64,000 bases of DNA from Biomphalaria glabrata (taxonomy: Eukaryota > Mollusca > Gastropoda > Planorbidae): NCBI RefSeq assembly GCF_947242115.1, contig NC_074716.1:14548865-14612864 (forward strand). The letters are read 5' to 3'. Below are positions 10,314 through 21,653 of the stretch, in pieces. The notes beneath the pieces are model-generated. The model was not told the origin of the DNA. It saw nothing but the letters and a program-made list of their open reading frames with translations, and did no database searches. Position 1 is the first letter of the stretch. Each line of letters begins with the position of its first letter. The position numbers were made by a program, and so were the translations under genes.

Positions 10314-12139
10314 CTATTCTGTGAGAGTTAATGAAGGGAAACATTTGGTTTCGCTCCTGTGTGTCCCCCTATGGAGGTGCAAGTGTCTAGTAACCCTATC
10401 AATAGTAGCCTCCACGGAAGATACTACAGATAGCTGGCTTTTTTTTTTTGGTTGTACAAAATAAAACAGTATAGATAAGCTATGTGTGTTTTTAAAGGTA
10501 TAGGGGAGATAATTATTGTGCACTTTATAATGCTGCAGACTTAAGAATTCTATTCGATTACAGCACAAAATAATTGAGGAAGTATTAGACTTTCACTCTA
10601 GGACTTCAAAACTCACTAACTCAAGGTAATAAAGAAGATTTCATATGAAGATCAACAGCCAGGCATCGGGATAGTGTTGTAAATATGGCTCTATCCATTT
10701 TATTTAGTTGGCCACCATGACCTTCAATTGAGCGTCCTTGACATTGCTTAGTGTATTGTGAAAATCTTCAATACAGGCTTGAAGAAAGAATGGCACTCGA
10801 TTTTCCCGCGCAATGTGGGGTGTAAATAAGAACAAGAACGCGTCTTATCTTCATGAACTCTAGCCTTTAACCATTCCCTTGAACAATGATAAACGATCCA
10901 TCAGTTTCCATTGACGAACCATCCACTCGAGCACACAGCGTCAAGTGAGAAACTGGTCGAAATAATATCTGGATGACATTATCGACACTAAGATACAAGG
11001 TCCGGCTGGAACTGAACAAAAGAAACAAACTTTAAATTAGGTCATGTTGGTCGAGACGAAAAAAAGAAATCTTGATAATTTTGAATCGAACGTCTGGATT
11101 GAATTCTCTTTAAAAAAATTTGGGGCTCTAGAGTAATCGATGCCTAAATTTTGATCAGTAGCGGTAGCGGATTTGGATTGATTTTCATGTCTCCACTGGT
11201 GAAGGACCCCTTAAAGCAGACATTTTTCTTTCGGTAGAGTTTTCAAAGGACAGATCGCTTTAAAGTGGCACCACACATAGAAGGATAATTGTTTTTAATT
11301 GACTATATATCTAGTCATCTCTTTCTCTCTCTGTTTATATATATATATATATATACAAACTGTTATTTCTAGTTTGTGTTTGTGTTGTTGTGGAGGTTTC
11401 TGACATAAGGTATGCTGTTGGAAAAGGGGGGGGGGGTGATTCTGTCATAATTTGTGTTTGCTGGAGGAGGAGTCCGTCCTACTTTGTACTGCTGTACATG
11501 ACTTGCCTTTTTAAATTTAAATGCATGTTAATAGAAATGTTGTGTGTTTTTTTGTTGATACAACTGTACATGTCGTTTATAATATTGTCGTTTGTAGATA
11601 ACAGAACCGCTGTCAGCTTATTAGATCTTAATAACTTCTTTTGTGAACCAAACTAAATATTACTTATAATAGAGACAAAATCAACTTGTGATAAAATGCA
11701 ATAAAAATAGTAGACTTTAGTCATAATTTAAAATCGCATTATTATTTTTTTTTTATTTTTTTGTAAATGTTTTTTTACAAAACTCAGTGCAATAACACAT
11801 CTTTTCAGTCTCACGTTCTGGAGTTGTCTGTCCTAACTCAGACTGCTAAAGATAATGCCACCTATCTTGCATCATGCAAAACCAATCTTCCCTCCGTCAC
11901 CATTGAAACAAACAAACACACAATTCAAAGTACTAGTCAATCAAAGAACTGTCGAATCAAAAGGTTGTGAAACAAAGTGCTTTCAATTCAAAGTACTATT
12001 GAATCTAAGAGATGACGAATAAATTACTGTACAAAGCACTTTCGACTTCAATGTATATGTGGTATTAATATTTTTGCTTCCAGAACTTTCGTTTGGGCGG
12101 ATCTTGGGAGAATTAATAATCACTGAGATTATGGAATCA
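10314..12139. other. Non-coding, no gene recognised
   Basis: AT-rich DNA with a TA run (11337-11354) and a poly-G tract (11427-11437). 11775-11880 is an inverted copy of a repeat at 46470-46580 (CAGTCTCACGTTC, TGTCCTAA, AATGCCACCTATCTTGCA). The open frame there (11767-11970) is therefore repeat-derived. Confidence 0.5.
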
Positions 12140-12300
12140 GACCTAACTGCTTGGTGGCTGCCTGGTTGTGTGATATGCGTTTCGGCCTGTCGTTCTGGTG
12201 GTTGTCAGTTTGAACCCTTGCCGTCCAGCTGGAGGTTTGATCTAGGACTTTATGATTCTCATTTCTGTAGAAACAATCAGACGACATGGAATATGAGTCA
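12140..12300 (+). repeat. tRNA-derived SINE (family C)
   Basis: GGTGGCTGCCTGGTTGTGTG, then CAGTTTGAACCCTTGCCG (B-box-like) and GGAGGTTTGATCTAGGA. Matches 46110-46290 on plus and 24055-24225 on minus, which share CTCGATGGT(C/G)CCAGG, TCCTG(T/C)GGGAGGTTTG and the ACATGTAAAACATTTTAC end. Confidence 0.6.
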
Positions 12301-12589
12301 TACATTACACAATGACGCAAGAAAGGCTTAGCATGGCTTTAATGACACTTGAGTCACAAATACTAGACAGTATCGATGTAGATGATGTACAGAAAGCACG
12401 ACGTGAAGCGATATCAATTGAGGTTTGTCACTTGTGCATTATTTCGCCAATAAACAACGGTAATATTCATTAAAAGACTCTTAATGATTATTTCTGGTTA
12501 ATTTTACTGATATACTGAACCAATTTGATTGGAGTAGGGTCATATATTTATTAAGTACATTATCTCATGTCATGATGTCGAATGTCACA

Positions 12590-12651
12590 ACGCAAGAGGC
12601 CCCGAAAAGAGGTCATCCCCCCGGGCCCCCAAATCCCTAGCTACGCCCCTG
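12590..12651. mobile_element. hAT-like MITE end, partial
   Basis: Ends in CCCTAGCTACGCCCCTG, the terminal-inverted-repeat end seen in the complete MITE at 52748-53049, preceded by the same CCCCGGGCCCCCAAAT text found at 45433-45450. No matching left terminus was found upstream, so the element is partial. Confidence 0.5.
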
Positions 12652-13232
12652 CATACATAGTGCAAAAATTTAATTTTTGGCTAGCGCCAGGCCTCTTTGA
12701 GACGAGGGTACCCTTTCTAGTCGTTTCAATGGAACACACGTAGGCTTCATTGCAAACCTTACAAAACGTCAGCGAGACATCCCGGAAGTGACATATCCCA
12801 TGATGCCTGAGCGAAGCAATTAAAACTCAATAAAAAACTTTCTAGGCGGGAAAATAAACGTGTGGAGAGCTCGTGTGTGCGTGTCACTTGTTGATTAGAA
12901 AGAAAAAAAAACGTGTTTTATGGGTCAAGAACTAACTCTGCCATCTTGTTGGTCAGACATTGCTTGTAAAGGTTGATTTCCCTTGAGGCTGACGGTTAAA
13001 CTGTAAGTTTTAAAAGGTTGTTTTTTTTTCTTCATAATTTCTGTATTTTCTTGCTCACGCCTATTGTATGTGTGTATGTGTGTGAAAATAATCTTAAAAA
13101 ATATTTGGCACTCTCGGGTTTTCAGGAAAGAGAAACCAAAATTAACAAGTCGTTGAAAACAAAATAAATCCTACTTTGTAATAAAGGAAATAGGCATTCA
13201 AAGCTCAACCTATGCTGAAAAAAAAAACGGCA
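12652..13232. other. Non-coding, nothing recognised
   Basis: AT-rich DNA without an exon, RNA gene or terminal repeat that I can support. Confidence 0.4.
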
Positions 13233-13398
13233 AAAAGCAAGGTTACAAAATTGGCCCGCAAGGAGGTCCCCTCAGGCAGGTAAACAGGCAGGTTTCAATA
13301 TCGGAAGTCTTGCCGATACTCTGGTACTGGTAGTGATGGTTCTACTAAAGACATGATACCATAGGATATGAAGATTGATTAATGGCATTAGTATGACA

Positions 13399-14869
13399 CA
13401 TGGGCGTAGCCAGGGGGGGGGGGTTCTTGAGGTTCAAACCCCCCCCCCGAAATGAAATCCCCCCCACAGGGGGGGGGGAACGGAATTAAGGGACTGATTT
13501 TTGCTTTCATTTTGTTTATTTTAGTTGAGATTTTAATACTAAATTATCACTTACCACAGCACAGCCGAGGCAGTTTTGAGTTAAAAACCCTCTACCAGGG
13601 GGTTTTGAGTTTAAATCCCCCTACCAGGGGGTTTTGAGATTTAAAAAACACCTATCAGGGGGTTTTGAGATACAAATCCCTCTACCAGAGGGCTTTGAGT
13701 TTAAAACCCCCTACAGGGACAGGGAGTTTTGAATTTTAAACCCCCTACCTGAGGTTTTTTGCAGTTAAATCCCCCTCTTCTATAAAACAAAACAAAAAAA
13801 AATGCAAACAACAATCCCCAAATTCCAACAGCACAGTTGAGGAAGATTTTGATTTTAAAACCCCCTCCAAAATTTACGATAAACCCCATCTTCAATATAA
13901 AAAAAGCAAATTACACACTCAAAATTCTATGAGCGTAGCCAAAGGGGTTTTGAGTTTAAACCCCCCTCCCCTCCAGTTAGGGTTTGAAGCTAAAAAGTAC
14001 CTCTTCAATATAAAAAAAAGCAAATTACACACTATAAAATCTATGAGCGTAGCCAAAGGGGTTTTGAGTTTAAGTCCCCCTTCTCCAGATGGCTTTTTCT
14101 TTAAAGTTTAAAACCCCTCCAGATGGTTTTGAGTTTAAAATTCCCTTACAGAGCGTTTAGAGTTGAAAACCTCTCTCTTCAATATTATTTTAAAGCAAAC
14201 TACAGTCACCAAATTCTATGATCGTAGCTAAATGGGGTTTTGAATTAAAAACAAAGCAAAAAAACTCCAGAGATTTCTTAGTTTAAAACCCCTCAACAGA
14301 TGATTTGACGAAAAAACTTTCCTTTTCGATATAAAATCTAAAGCGAAATACAGGCATGTAATTCCAAGAGCGTAGTCAAGAAAGGTTACAAATTTCTACC
14401 AGTGGCTTGGGCTCCATTAATAAAGTGTGAATAGTCTTCTGCCGAAATTGAAAATCATTAAATGTGTCTCAACAAAGATGACTAAGACAGATTTTAGGAG
14501 TCAGTCATAGAGATCGGGTCTAAATCAAAGAAATCATATGCCGAACTGTGAGTCAAATTTTTAGTAAGGTTGTGACAGAGCGTCGCATGAGGTTTTGTGG
14601 GACATGTTCTCACACAAAATGAATTACGCAAAATAAGAGTTGCGGAAACAGCTTGCCGGAAAATGCGCCGATCGGCTCGAGAGGGTCTAAGTCAGTAAGA
14701 ATAGCACATTAGGTTTTTGAAATAAAACTTTTTAATAGCAAGATAATGCACTGTAGATACCTCAGAATATGCAATTTGTTGGCTTTCAATACCAGAGATA
14801 GTGCTCGGCGGCGGGGCTTTGCCCCCCCCCCAAAACCCTCCCCGAAAAAAAATCCTGGCTACGCCCATG
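13399..14869 (+). mobile_element. Non-autonomous hAT-like DNA transposon, copy 1 (1471 bp)
   Basis: Starts CATGGGCGTAGCCAGG and ends CCTGGCTACGCCCATG, perfect 16-bp terminal inverted repeats. It is flanked on both sides by the identical 8-bp target duplication GTATGACA (13391-13398 and 14870-14877). TIR style and 8-bp duplication fit the hAT superfamily. No transposase frame is present. The interior has, in order: a C/G homopolymer zone; a unique 70-bp block (TTAGTTGAGATTTTAAT); about 12 degenerate units of GGGGTTTTGAGTTTAAA-type text (13570-14320); and a LINE reverse-transcriptase fragment in sense orientation (about 14440-14735). An inverted relative lies at 18981-20911. Confidence 0.85.
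14440..14735 (+). mobile_element. LINE RT fragment carried inside hAT-like copy 1
   Basis: Plus-strand text such as GATTTTAGGAGTCAGTCA, TATGCCGAACTGTGAGTC and GAGCGTCGCATGAGGTTT aligns with the coding strand of the LINE at 44521-45216 (encoding RRILGVSYTDR and CRTGSRTLSEVVTERRMRFA). Relative to that LINE a block is missing between the RVA-coding part and the LAAQCAERR-coding end. It is non-coding now. Confidence 0.75.
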
Positions 14870-15010
14870 GTATGACATTGTTAATATTCATATGTATTAA
14901 ACTAACTGATAACTATAAAGATATAGTTAAGTGTGAGCCTTGCCTAACTGAAGTTATTGAACGATTATCTAATTGATTTAATTGTTATTTAAAGGACAAA
15001 TCTCTCAACA

Positions 15011-16159
15011 AAGACAATTTTTCCTTTAGCTTATTCCTTCATTGCTGATACCACTGCTATGTTGCTACATAATTCACTGAATGTATGTTGATATGTTGCT
15101 GCGGTGGTCTAAATGCATGGTTATGCTGTTCAAAATTACATTTAACTTTTATGCATACAAAATAGATTTTTTGCTCTCTTTTGAATAACAAGTACCTTGT
15201 TTGTTTGTTGTTGTTTTTTTAATGTAAGTAGCTAGAATGACAGAAAATGCTTAGTTTGGTAAAGTTTTTCAAAAAATCTAAAACCGTTTGAACAAATGCG
15301 CTCCGGTTATGTCAGATTGTGTGTTCCCTGGTTAGACGTTCTCCCCTTAATAGTGAATAGTTGTAAAAATGGTGTATTTTTTTATGTTTAAACTGCTTGC
15401 ATAGTTAATTTTAAAAATAAAAATTGTTCTCTTTCAGAAATGAACAATGTAGCCGTTGCTTCAGAACTTTAAAAGTTCTAAAATATCATGATGCATTTAC
15501 CAACACCTTGTGTGGGGAAGAGGGGAGGTGAATCTCTGAACTTTTGGAGTTTACTTTGTTCTGTCCCTTACACCCGCTCCGAGTACGTTATGTATGAAAG
15601 AACACACTTCTGGAAACTTATTTTGTTTTTTTTACAACTGAAGACTTCTATCCATGGTTAGAAAGGAGTGGGGCGCTGACAAATGTAATGTCCAGGACCT
15701 TGATCTACGTCTGCAAGACGCTTGAGACTTCTTGATCGAGAGATTGATGGAAATCGATAATGACCTTAAAGAGGGGGGAGGGGGGAATGTAAAGGGGCGT
15801 AAATCTGAACAGTTAAGTTGTTGTAGGCAATGTTGGTGTTGACATAACACACACACACACACACACACAAACACACACAAATGCAAAAATAAATCCAAGA
15901 TGGAGACAGAAGATGGGGACAGAGAAAAATAAAATATTTTCCATATCATACTCTTGTAACATCAATATATAGTTCGATACATTGAGCGCAAAACATTCTA
16001 GAAATTAAAAAAAATCACCCTTTTGGGTCAGGATTTTTTAGATTTTACCATCACAACAAAGATACAAGACACCGATAGCAAAGACAAACAGACACAAACA
16101 CTCTTTTGTTCCCCTGGCAATCAAATCATTAAATGAGAAACAATGATATAAACTTTTCA
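15011..16159. other. Non-coding with a dispersed repeat and (CA)n
   Basis: 15355-15490 repeats the 5100-5395 family (CTGCTTGCATAGTTAATTTT, GTAGCCGTTGCTTCAGAACT, AATATCATGATG). A (CA)n run lies at 15846-15884. No gene recognised; the 105-aa minus-strand frame at 15632-15949 rests on the CA run. Confidence 0.45.
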
Positions 16160-16295
16160 CATGTAAATTATGAGTGAGTCTGGTGTGAATGTAGATTTTA
16201 TTTTTTATATTTATAATGTTTTGTTTTGTGTAATGTACAAATTGTAAGACTAATTTCCTTACGGATAACAAAGATAATTATTATTATTATTAAAA
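16160..16295 (+). repeat. Retroposon 3' tail ending in ATT microsatellite
   Basis: AATTATGAGTGAGTCTGGTG ... TAATGTTTTGTTTTGTGTAA ... AAATTGTAAGACTAATTTCC ... followed by (TTA)n. The same sequence lies inverted inside the MITE at 52748-53049. An AT-trinucleotide tail at a fixed 3' end is typical of LINE/SINE retroposition. Confidence 0.55.
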
Positions 16296-16805
16296 GAAAG
16301 ATATTTGTGGTAAAATGACCTCCCTATCAAGGGCATACTTTTTTTTGTATTTTAATAGTCGCATTTGGTGTGCATTGGTGTTCAAACCATTAGGAAGTTA
16401 AGATTACTCAAGATATCATTCTGCTAAGTAAAACTATTCTATTTTTAGATCATATACATTTCATTATGTTTGATTAGAATATTTCCCTTTGTTTACGTAA
16501 AAAAAAAATGTGCCATAAACTAAAATCATCTTAGTTGATAACTTTCAAATTTCAGCTTTTACAGAGCTTTCAAAACATGCGCCATTAGGCAATTGGCCTT
16601 TATTTCCATGCGGGCTTATTCCTCTCATTCTTTGCTCCATATGAGATATCCACTTATGAGTTGATAACTGTGTTTAGAGATTTTGATTCCAAGCCTTCAA
16701 GTTTGAAACTGTGCTCTCTCTCACATGACCGTCCCGATCCTAATCATCAAATTTACTAATCGGCTAAAAACAATTAAAACTCGTATCTTTGTGTCTTCTC
16801 CACAG

Positions 16806-17006
16806 AGCACATTTGGTGGACCTGTCAACGCACTCACTACAAGGGCGACACCAGAAGAGGAAGTTTGCTGCAGCGGTGTCCTGGGTTACGCCTCTGACAA
16901 TGTTTCATTGAACTTTCCATGTCAAGATCGACCTTGCTGTAACAGCACTGAAACTGTGGCAGTTGTGGCTATAGACTACGCCATGGGTTTCAGATTCCAA
17001 TGTATG
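16806..17006 (+). CDS. Cysteine-rich probable secreted protein, penultimate coding exon
   Basis: Phase-0 exon with acceptor TCTCCACAG before 16806 and donor ATG/GTATGAG at 17006/17007. It encodes 67 residues starting STFGGPVNALTTRATPEEE, with VCCSG, a FPC, RPCC and a final QCM. There are six cysteines and two N-glycosylation sequons (DNVS and CCNST), which suggests an extracellular or secretory-pathway protein. The CC-then-hydrophobic-then-C layout is repeated in the next exon, so the protein may be made of internal repeats. No family recognised. The exon sits in the 4.1-kb interval between two inverted hAT-like copies. The first exon and any signal peptide were not found and must lie upstream. 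Confidence 0.75.
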
Positions 17007-18980
17007 GTATGAGTTCCATTCTCAATCTCATTATTGGAATCTTTAGTAAATCAAGATGAATATAAGTCCTGGGAAATTTCTATTTCAGTCACTCTATCTG
17101 TAACCATATAACATACCATAGAAGTTTAGGTGTACATTTGACTAAAAATAAAAACAAAATTTAAAGGGCAATATTCCTCCTGATGACTTTTTGTGAGGGA
17201 AATCACTTTGCTTTTAATATTAAACCTACAATATTATAAGACCGTAGTCAAGACTAGAATACTGGATCTAGATATATGGCTTAGAAAGTTCTAGTTTGGG
17301 TCTAGATATAGATAGACAGAAAGTTCTAGTTTGGTGAAAGGTCTAGATATAGATATACAGAAAGTTCTAGTTTGGTGAAAGGTCTAGATATACAGAAAGT
17401 TCTAGTTTGGTGAAAGGTCTAGATATAGATATACAGAATGTTCTAGTTTGGTGAAAGGTCTAGATATAGATATACAGAAAGTTCTAGTTTGGTGAAAGGT
17501 CTAGATATAGATATACAGAAAGTTCTAGTTTGGGTCTAGATATAGATATACAAAAAGTTCTAGTTTGGTGAAAGGTCTAGAGTCTAGATAGACAGAAAGT
17601 TCTAGTTTGGTGAAAGGTCTAGAGTCTAGATATACAGACGTAAGAGACGAGGCGCCAAATGTTCCCTAACGTTTCTTGAACTCTTCAATGAAGACATGCG
17701 GGAATACCCGATGACGACTGCGTGTTGAAGATAAAGATTCTCTAGACCTCCAGACCAAAGTTAATTTTTACATTATTATATTTAAAAGGGGAACTTTACT
17801 TTTAAAAAAAAATATTTTAAAAAATTATAACCATAAAATTAGAGTTTTCCATTTGTGGCCAATTAGCTTATAATTTTCTCCCAAAGATATAGATAACGTG
17901 TCGAATTTCTATGAAAATCTATAGAGCCGTTTTCGAGATCCTTGTCCAGGTATCTGCTTTAAGATTTTTTTTTCGTTTTTTGTTTGTTCCCATGAAGAAT
18001 TAGCCAGCTATTGTACTAACTCTTCTCTTGAGCCAAAGATTATGTTGCGCACTAGTGCACTATTCAGCTTGAAATTTTCAACCAGCAAAGAAAGACAGAT
18101 GAATTGAGATGAAATCTGGTTCATGGTGAACTTTGAATATGATCCAACACTGAAAGGCAGATCTATGTGTCCTGTGTGATGGTGCTCTCTGATTGCCTTT
18201 TAATTATTAAACTTTTGCAATTGTTCATTCCTTTTGTTGAGTGCTTGCCTTAGATGAACTAAATGGTATGTGGTACCATTACGTTACTATCACTTCAGCA
18301 GACTATATGAGTCTTTTAACTCACGTTTTAAAAATGGTATATTCTGAAAAAAAAATGGCTTGCATATTTAATTTTTCAAGAGAATGAACATAACGTTGCA
18401 TGTAAACTTTGCAAGCTATAAGTTATCATGAAATTGGATTTTGAATGGCTTTTTAGATTTTGACATCACGTGACAGACAGACGTACATGGGGAAAGAAGA
18501 ATCACAATAAACTAATTTCAGGCTTTCCTCTTTATGGAGACAATTAAATAATGATCACAAGCTAACTGTAAACACACACACTTTACGATACCAACATTTA
18601 ACACAGTATTTTTTAACAGTTATATATTTTAAAAAGGGGAAAGAACTCCGCAAGTACTATTTACGGACCCTGAAACGCATCATTTATATTTGATATCCGA
18701 ATCTCTCGTGTGATGTTTTTCAGAAGAATTATTTCATTCAATTTATTTTTTCATTCATACCTGATTAAGAAGAATCATTTATTTCCCAGATAAAGAGTTG
18801 TTGTTTTTTTAACCCTTAACATTGTAGGCTATATTGAATCTAGAGATTTATGAGCAGACTTTGAGATGACATATACAACAGGATATTACGATATTTAAAC
18901 AAAATGAGTAAAATATTGAAGTGTGTGTACATGTGCGTTAAGATCGAGAGAACAGATAATTAAAACAGTTCTATGTGAAG
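17007..18980 (+). other. Intron (left part) of the cysteine-rich gene
   Basis: The intron runs from 17007 to 24516. This part has a 41-bp minisatellite (17270-17640), then AT-rich dispersed-repeat pieces: 17750-17960 (GTGGCCAATTAGCT, GAAAATCTATAGAGCCG) and 18345-18520 (CTTGCATATTTAATTTTTC, GACAGACAGACG). Confidence 0.5.
17270..17640. repeat. Minisatellite, about 41-bp unit, about 9 copies
   Basis: Units contain GAAAGTTCTAGTTTGG, TGAAAGGTCTAGATATAG and ATATACA. Length varies between copies because the AGATAT/TAGATAG portion is expanded or lost. Lies in the intron of the cysteine-rich gene. Confidence 0.9.
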
Positions 18981-20911
18981 CATGGGCGTAGCCAGGATTT
19001 TTTTTCTGGGAGGGTTTTTTCTTTTTGGGGGGGGATATCCCCCGCCCCCCCCCCCCAAGAGCGGAAAAAATTATATATATATATATATGTGTGTGTGTGT
19101 ACATAATTAATCTTTATTACATTCTGACCCTTTCGGAAAACGTTTATTGTGCCCTAGAATAGGTTCTTAATTAGTAGAAAACGTGTAGACTCCCCGCCCT
19201 TGCTAGCAAGGGAGTCTGGGGGAGCTCGCAGCGCTCCCCCAGCGCGGGGCGAAGACCCGCCGCCGAGCACTATTTCTGGTATTGAAAGCCAACAAAATGC
19301 ATATTCTGAGGTATCTACAGTGCATTATCTTGCTATTAAAAAGTTTTATTTCAAAAACCTAATGTGCTATTCTTAGTGATACTCTCTCGCGCCGTTCGGC
19401 GCATTTTCCGGCAAGCTGTTTCCACAAAATTCTGTCACTGGTAATGTCTGAAGCCTCTTCCCACCTGCTCCGAGGATCTCAATGAATGTGTGGCACCAAA
19501 TTGTACTAGGATGTCATCGCAACTCTTATTATGCGTAAATCATTTTGTCAGAGAACATGTCCCGCAAACCTCATGCGACGCTCTGTCACAACCTTACTAA
19601 GGATTCGACTCCCAGTTCGGCATATGATTTCTTTGATTTAGACCCGATCTCTATGACTGACTCCTAAAATCTGTCTTAGCCATCTTTGTTGAGCCACGTT
19701 TAGTGTTTTTCAATTGCTGCAGATGACTATTCACACTTTATTAAAGGAGCCCAGCCACTGGTAGAAATGTGTAACCTCTCTTGATTACGCTCTTGGAATT
19801 ACATGCATGTATTTCGCTTTAGATTTTATATCGAAAAGGGAAGTTTTATCGTCAAAATCATCTGTTGAGGAGTTTTAAACTAAAAAATCTCTGGAGTTGT
19901 TGTTGTTTTTTTAAATTCAAAACCCCATTTAGATACGGTCATAGAATTTGGTGACTGTAGTTTGCTTAAAAATAATATTGAAGAGAGAGGTTTTCAACTC
20001 AAAACGCTCTGTAGGGGAATTTTAAACTCAAAACCATCTGGAGAGGTTTTCAATTTAAAAAAAAAGCCATCTGGAGGAGGGGGATTTAAACTCAAAACCC
20101 CTCAAAAGCTTAGCTACGCTCAAAGAATTATAGTGTGTAATTTGCTTTTTTATATTGAAGAGGTATTTTTTAGCATTAAAACCCTCTGAAGGGGGATTTA
20201 AACTCAAACCCCCCTTTGGCTACGCTCATAGCATTTTGAGTGCGTAATTTGCTTTTTTCTTTTAATATTGAAGAGGTATTTTTCAGCTTCAGACCCCGCT
20301 GACAGGGGGGGTTTAAACTCAAAACCCCTTTGGCTACGCTCATAGATTTAATAGTGTGTAATTAGCTTTTTTTTATATTGAAGAGGTACTTTTTAGCTTC
20401 AAACCCCAACTGGAGGGGGTGGGGGTCAAACTCAAAACCCCTTTGAGAATTATGAGTGTGTAATTTGCTTTTTTTATATTGAGAAGGGGTTTATCGTAAT
20501 TTTTGGAGGCGGTTTTAAAGTCAAAATCTTCCTTAGATGTTTTCTTGAAATTTTGGGATTGTCGTTTGCATTTTTTTTTAGTTTTGTTTATAGAAGTGGG
20601 GGATTTAACTGCAAAACCCCTGGTAGGGGGGTTTAAACTCAAAACCCCTGGTAGGGGGTTTTAAACTCAAATCCCCCTGGTAGAGGGATTTTTATCTCAA
20701 AACCCCCTGATAGTTGTTTTTTTTACTCAAAACCCTCTGGTAGGGGGTTTTAAACTCAAAACCCCCCAGTTAGAGGGTTTTTAACTCTAAACTCTATAGG
20801 CTGTGTTGTGGTAAGTGATGATTTAGTATTAAAATCTCACCTAAAATAAACAAAATGAAAGCAAATAATCAGTCAATGAATTCCGTTCGCCCCCCCCCCC
20901 CCCCGCCCATG
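18981..20911 (-). mobile_element. Non-autonomous hAT-like DNA transposon, copy 2, inverted (about 1.93 kb)
   Basis: Begins CATGGGCGTAGCCAGG at 18981; the opposite end keeps only CGCCCATG after a long C tract (20889-20911). The interior is the reverse complement of copy 1 in the same order: LINE fragment, degenerate AAACTCAAAACCCC-type units (19850-20790), then the ATTAAAATCTCACCTAAAAT block. It is longer than copy 1: it has an extra segment with two hairpins (19193-19265) and a longer LINE piece. Flanking 8-mers (ATGTGAAG, ACTTAATC) do not match, so either the right end is eroded or the duplication is lost. Confidence 0.75.
19372..19735 (-). mobile_element. LINE RT fragment carried inside hAT-like copy 2
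   Basis: Minus-strand counterpart of 14440-14735, but it retains more of the LINE 3' region (CACTGGTAATGTCTGAAGCC, CCTCTTCCCACCTG), absent from copy 1. The LINE piece was therefore already inside the element before the copies diverged. Copy 1 then lost an internal block. Confidence 0.7.
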
Positions 20912-21610
20912 ACTTAATCTATACATTCTCTTAACCAGGATTCTTTCTCGGGGAGAAGGGGGGGCGGGGTAAAAAATGTTCCATTGTTGTTTTTTTTATT
21001 TAACCTTCATGACATTTGAAGAGACCAATAAGTTACATAAAGGAAGTCTTGCCTTTTTTAAAAAAGTATTTTTAATGTTTTTCTTCTTCAAACTGAATTC
21101 AGTTTCACTTCTATGTTCTCCAAAGCCTTTATTACCTCGATAGTGTGTCACTTTTAATTCCGTTTTAATTTCTATTTTAGTTTAGTTCTTTCTAGGAATA
21201 AAAAGTTCATACTTTTTTATTTTCGGTTTGCTTCTCGTTTTATTTATTGATTCATTTTGAGTTCTGTATAAATATTTCGTTTCTCCACTTTTACAATACC
21301 GATTTTTTTGTATCGTTCAGTTTCTGTTTACACTTTTTCAAAGACACATTCTTCTTGCTGAGTTCTAGTTACACGCATCATAACGAGGCTTGCTTGTATT
21401 CTTTGTAGCTTTACTTCTGCAATGACATTTTATCTGTCCGTTTTAAACACGTCATGTCTGTCACGGTTCCTTAAATACATTGCGAGTGTCGGGATATCGC
21501 CTTTTAAACCTCCATTTAGACATGGCCCGTGAGAGGAGGATGACCTCGAGGGACAACTCAAAGCACTCTTTCTCTTACCCTTTATTTTTTCTCTTCTTCT
21601 TCCCCAATTC

Positions 21611-21653
<43 letters not shown>

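Larger units (their letters stand above)
13233..15010 (+). repeat. Dispersed repeat split by a hAT-like insertion
   Basis: 13233-13398 (AAGGTTACAAA, CAGGCAGGTAAACAGGCAGG, TTTCAATAT) and 14878-15010 (GCCTTGCCTAACTGAAG, TATCTAATTGATTTAAT) correspond to left and right parts of a repeat that is contiguous at 42805-43130. The hAT-like element 13399-14869 sits between them, so this copy is an interrupted target. Confidence 0.55.

Noticed and set aside
9844-10344. 166-aa minus-strand open frame with SYISQLHLTAT repeats
   Set aside because: It covers the 13-bp minisatellite and the adjacent SINE; no gene context.
13570-14320. GGGGTTTT/AAAACCCC repeats resembling ciliate telomere sequence
   Set aside because: They are degenerate internal units of a hAT-like element with TIRs and target duplication, not a tandem telomere array.
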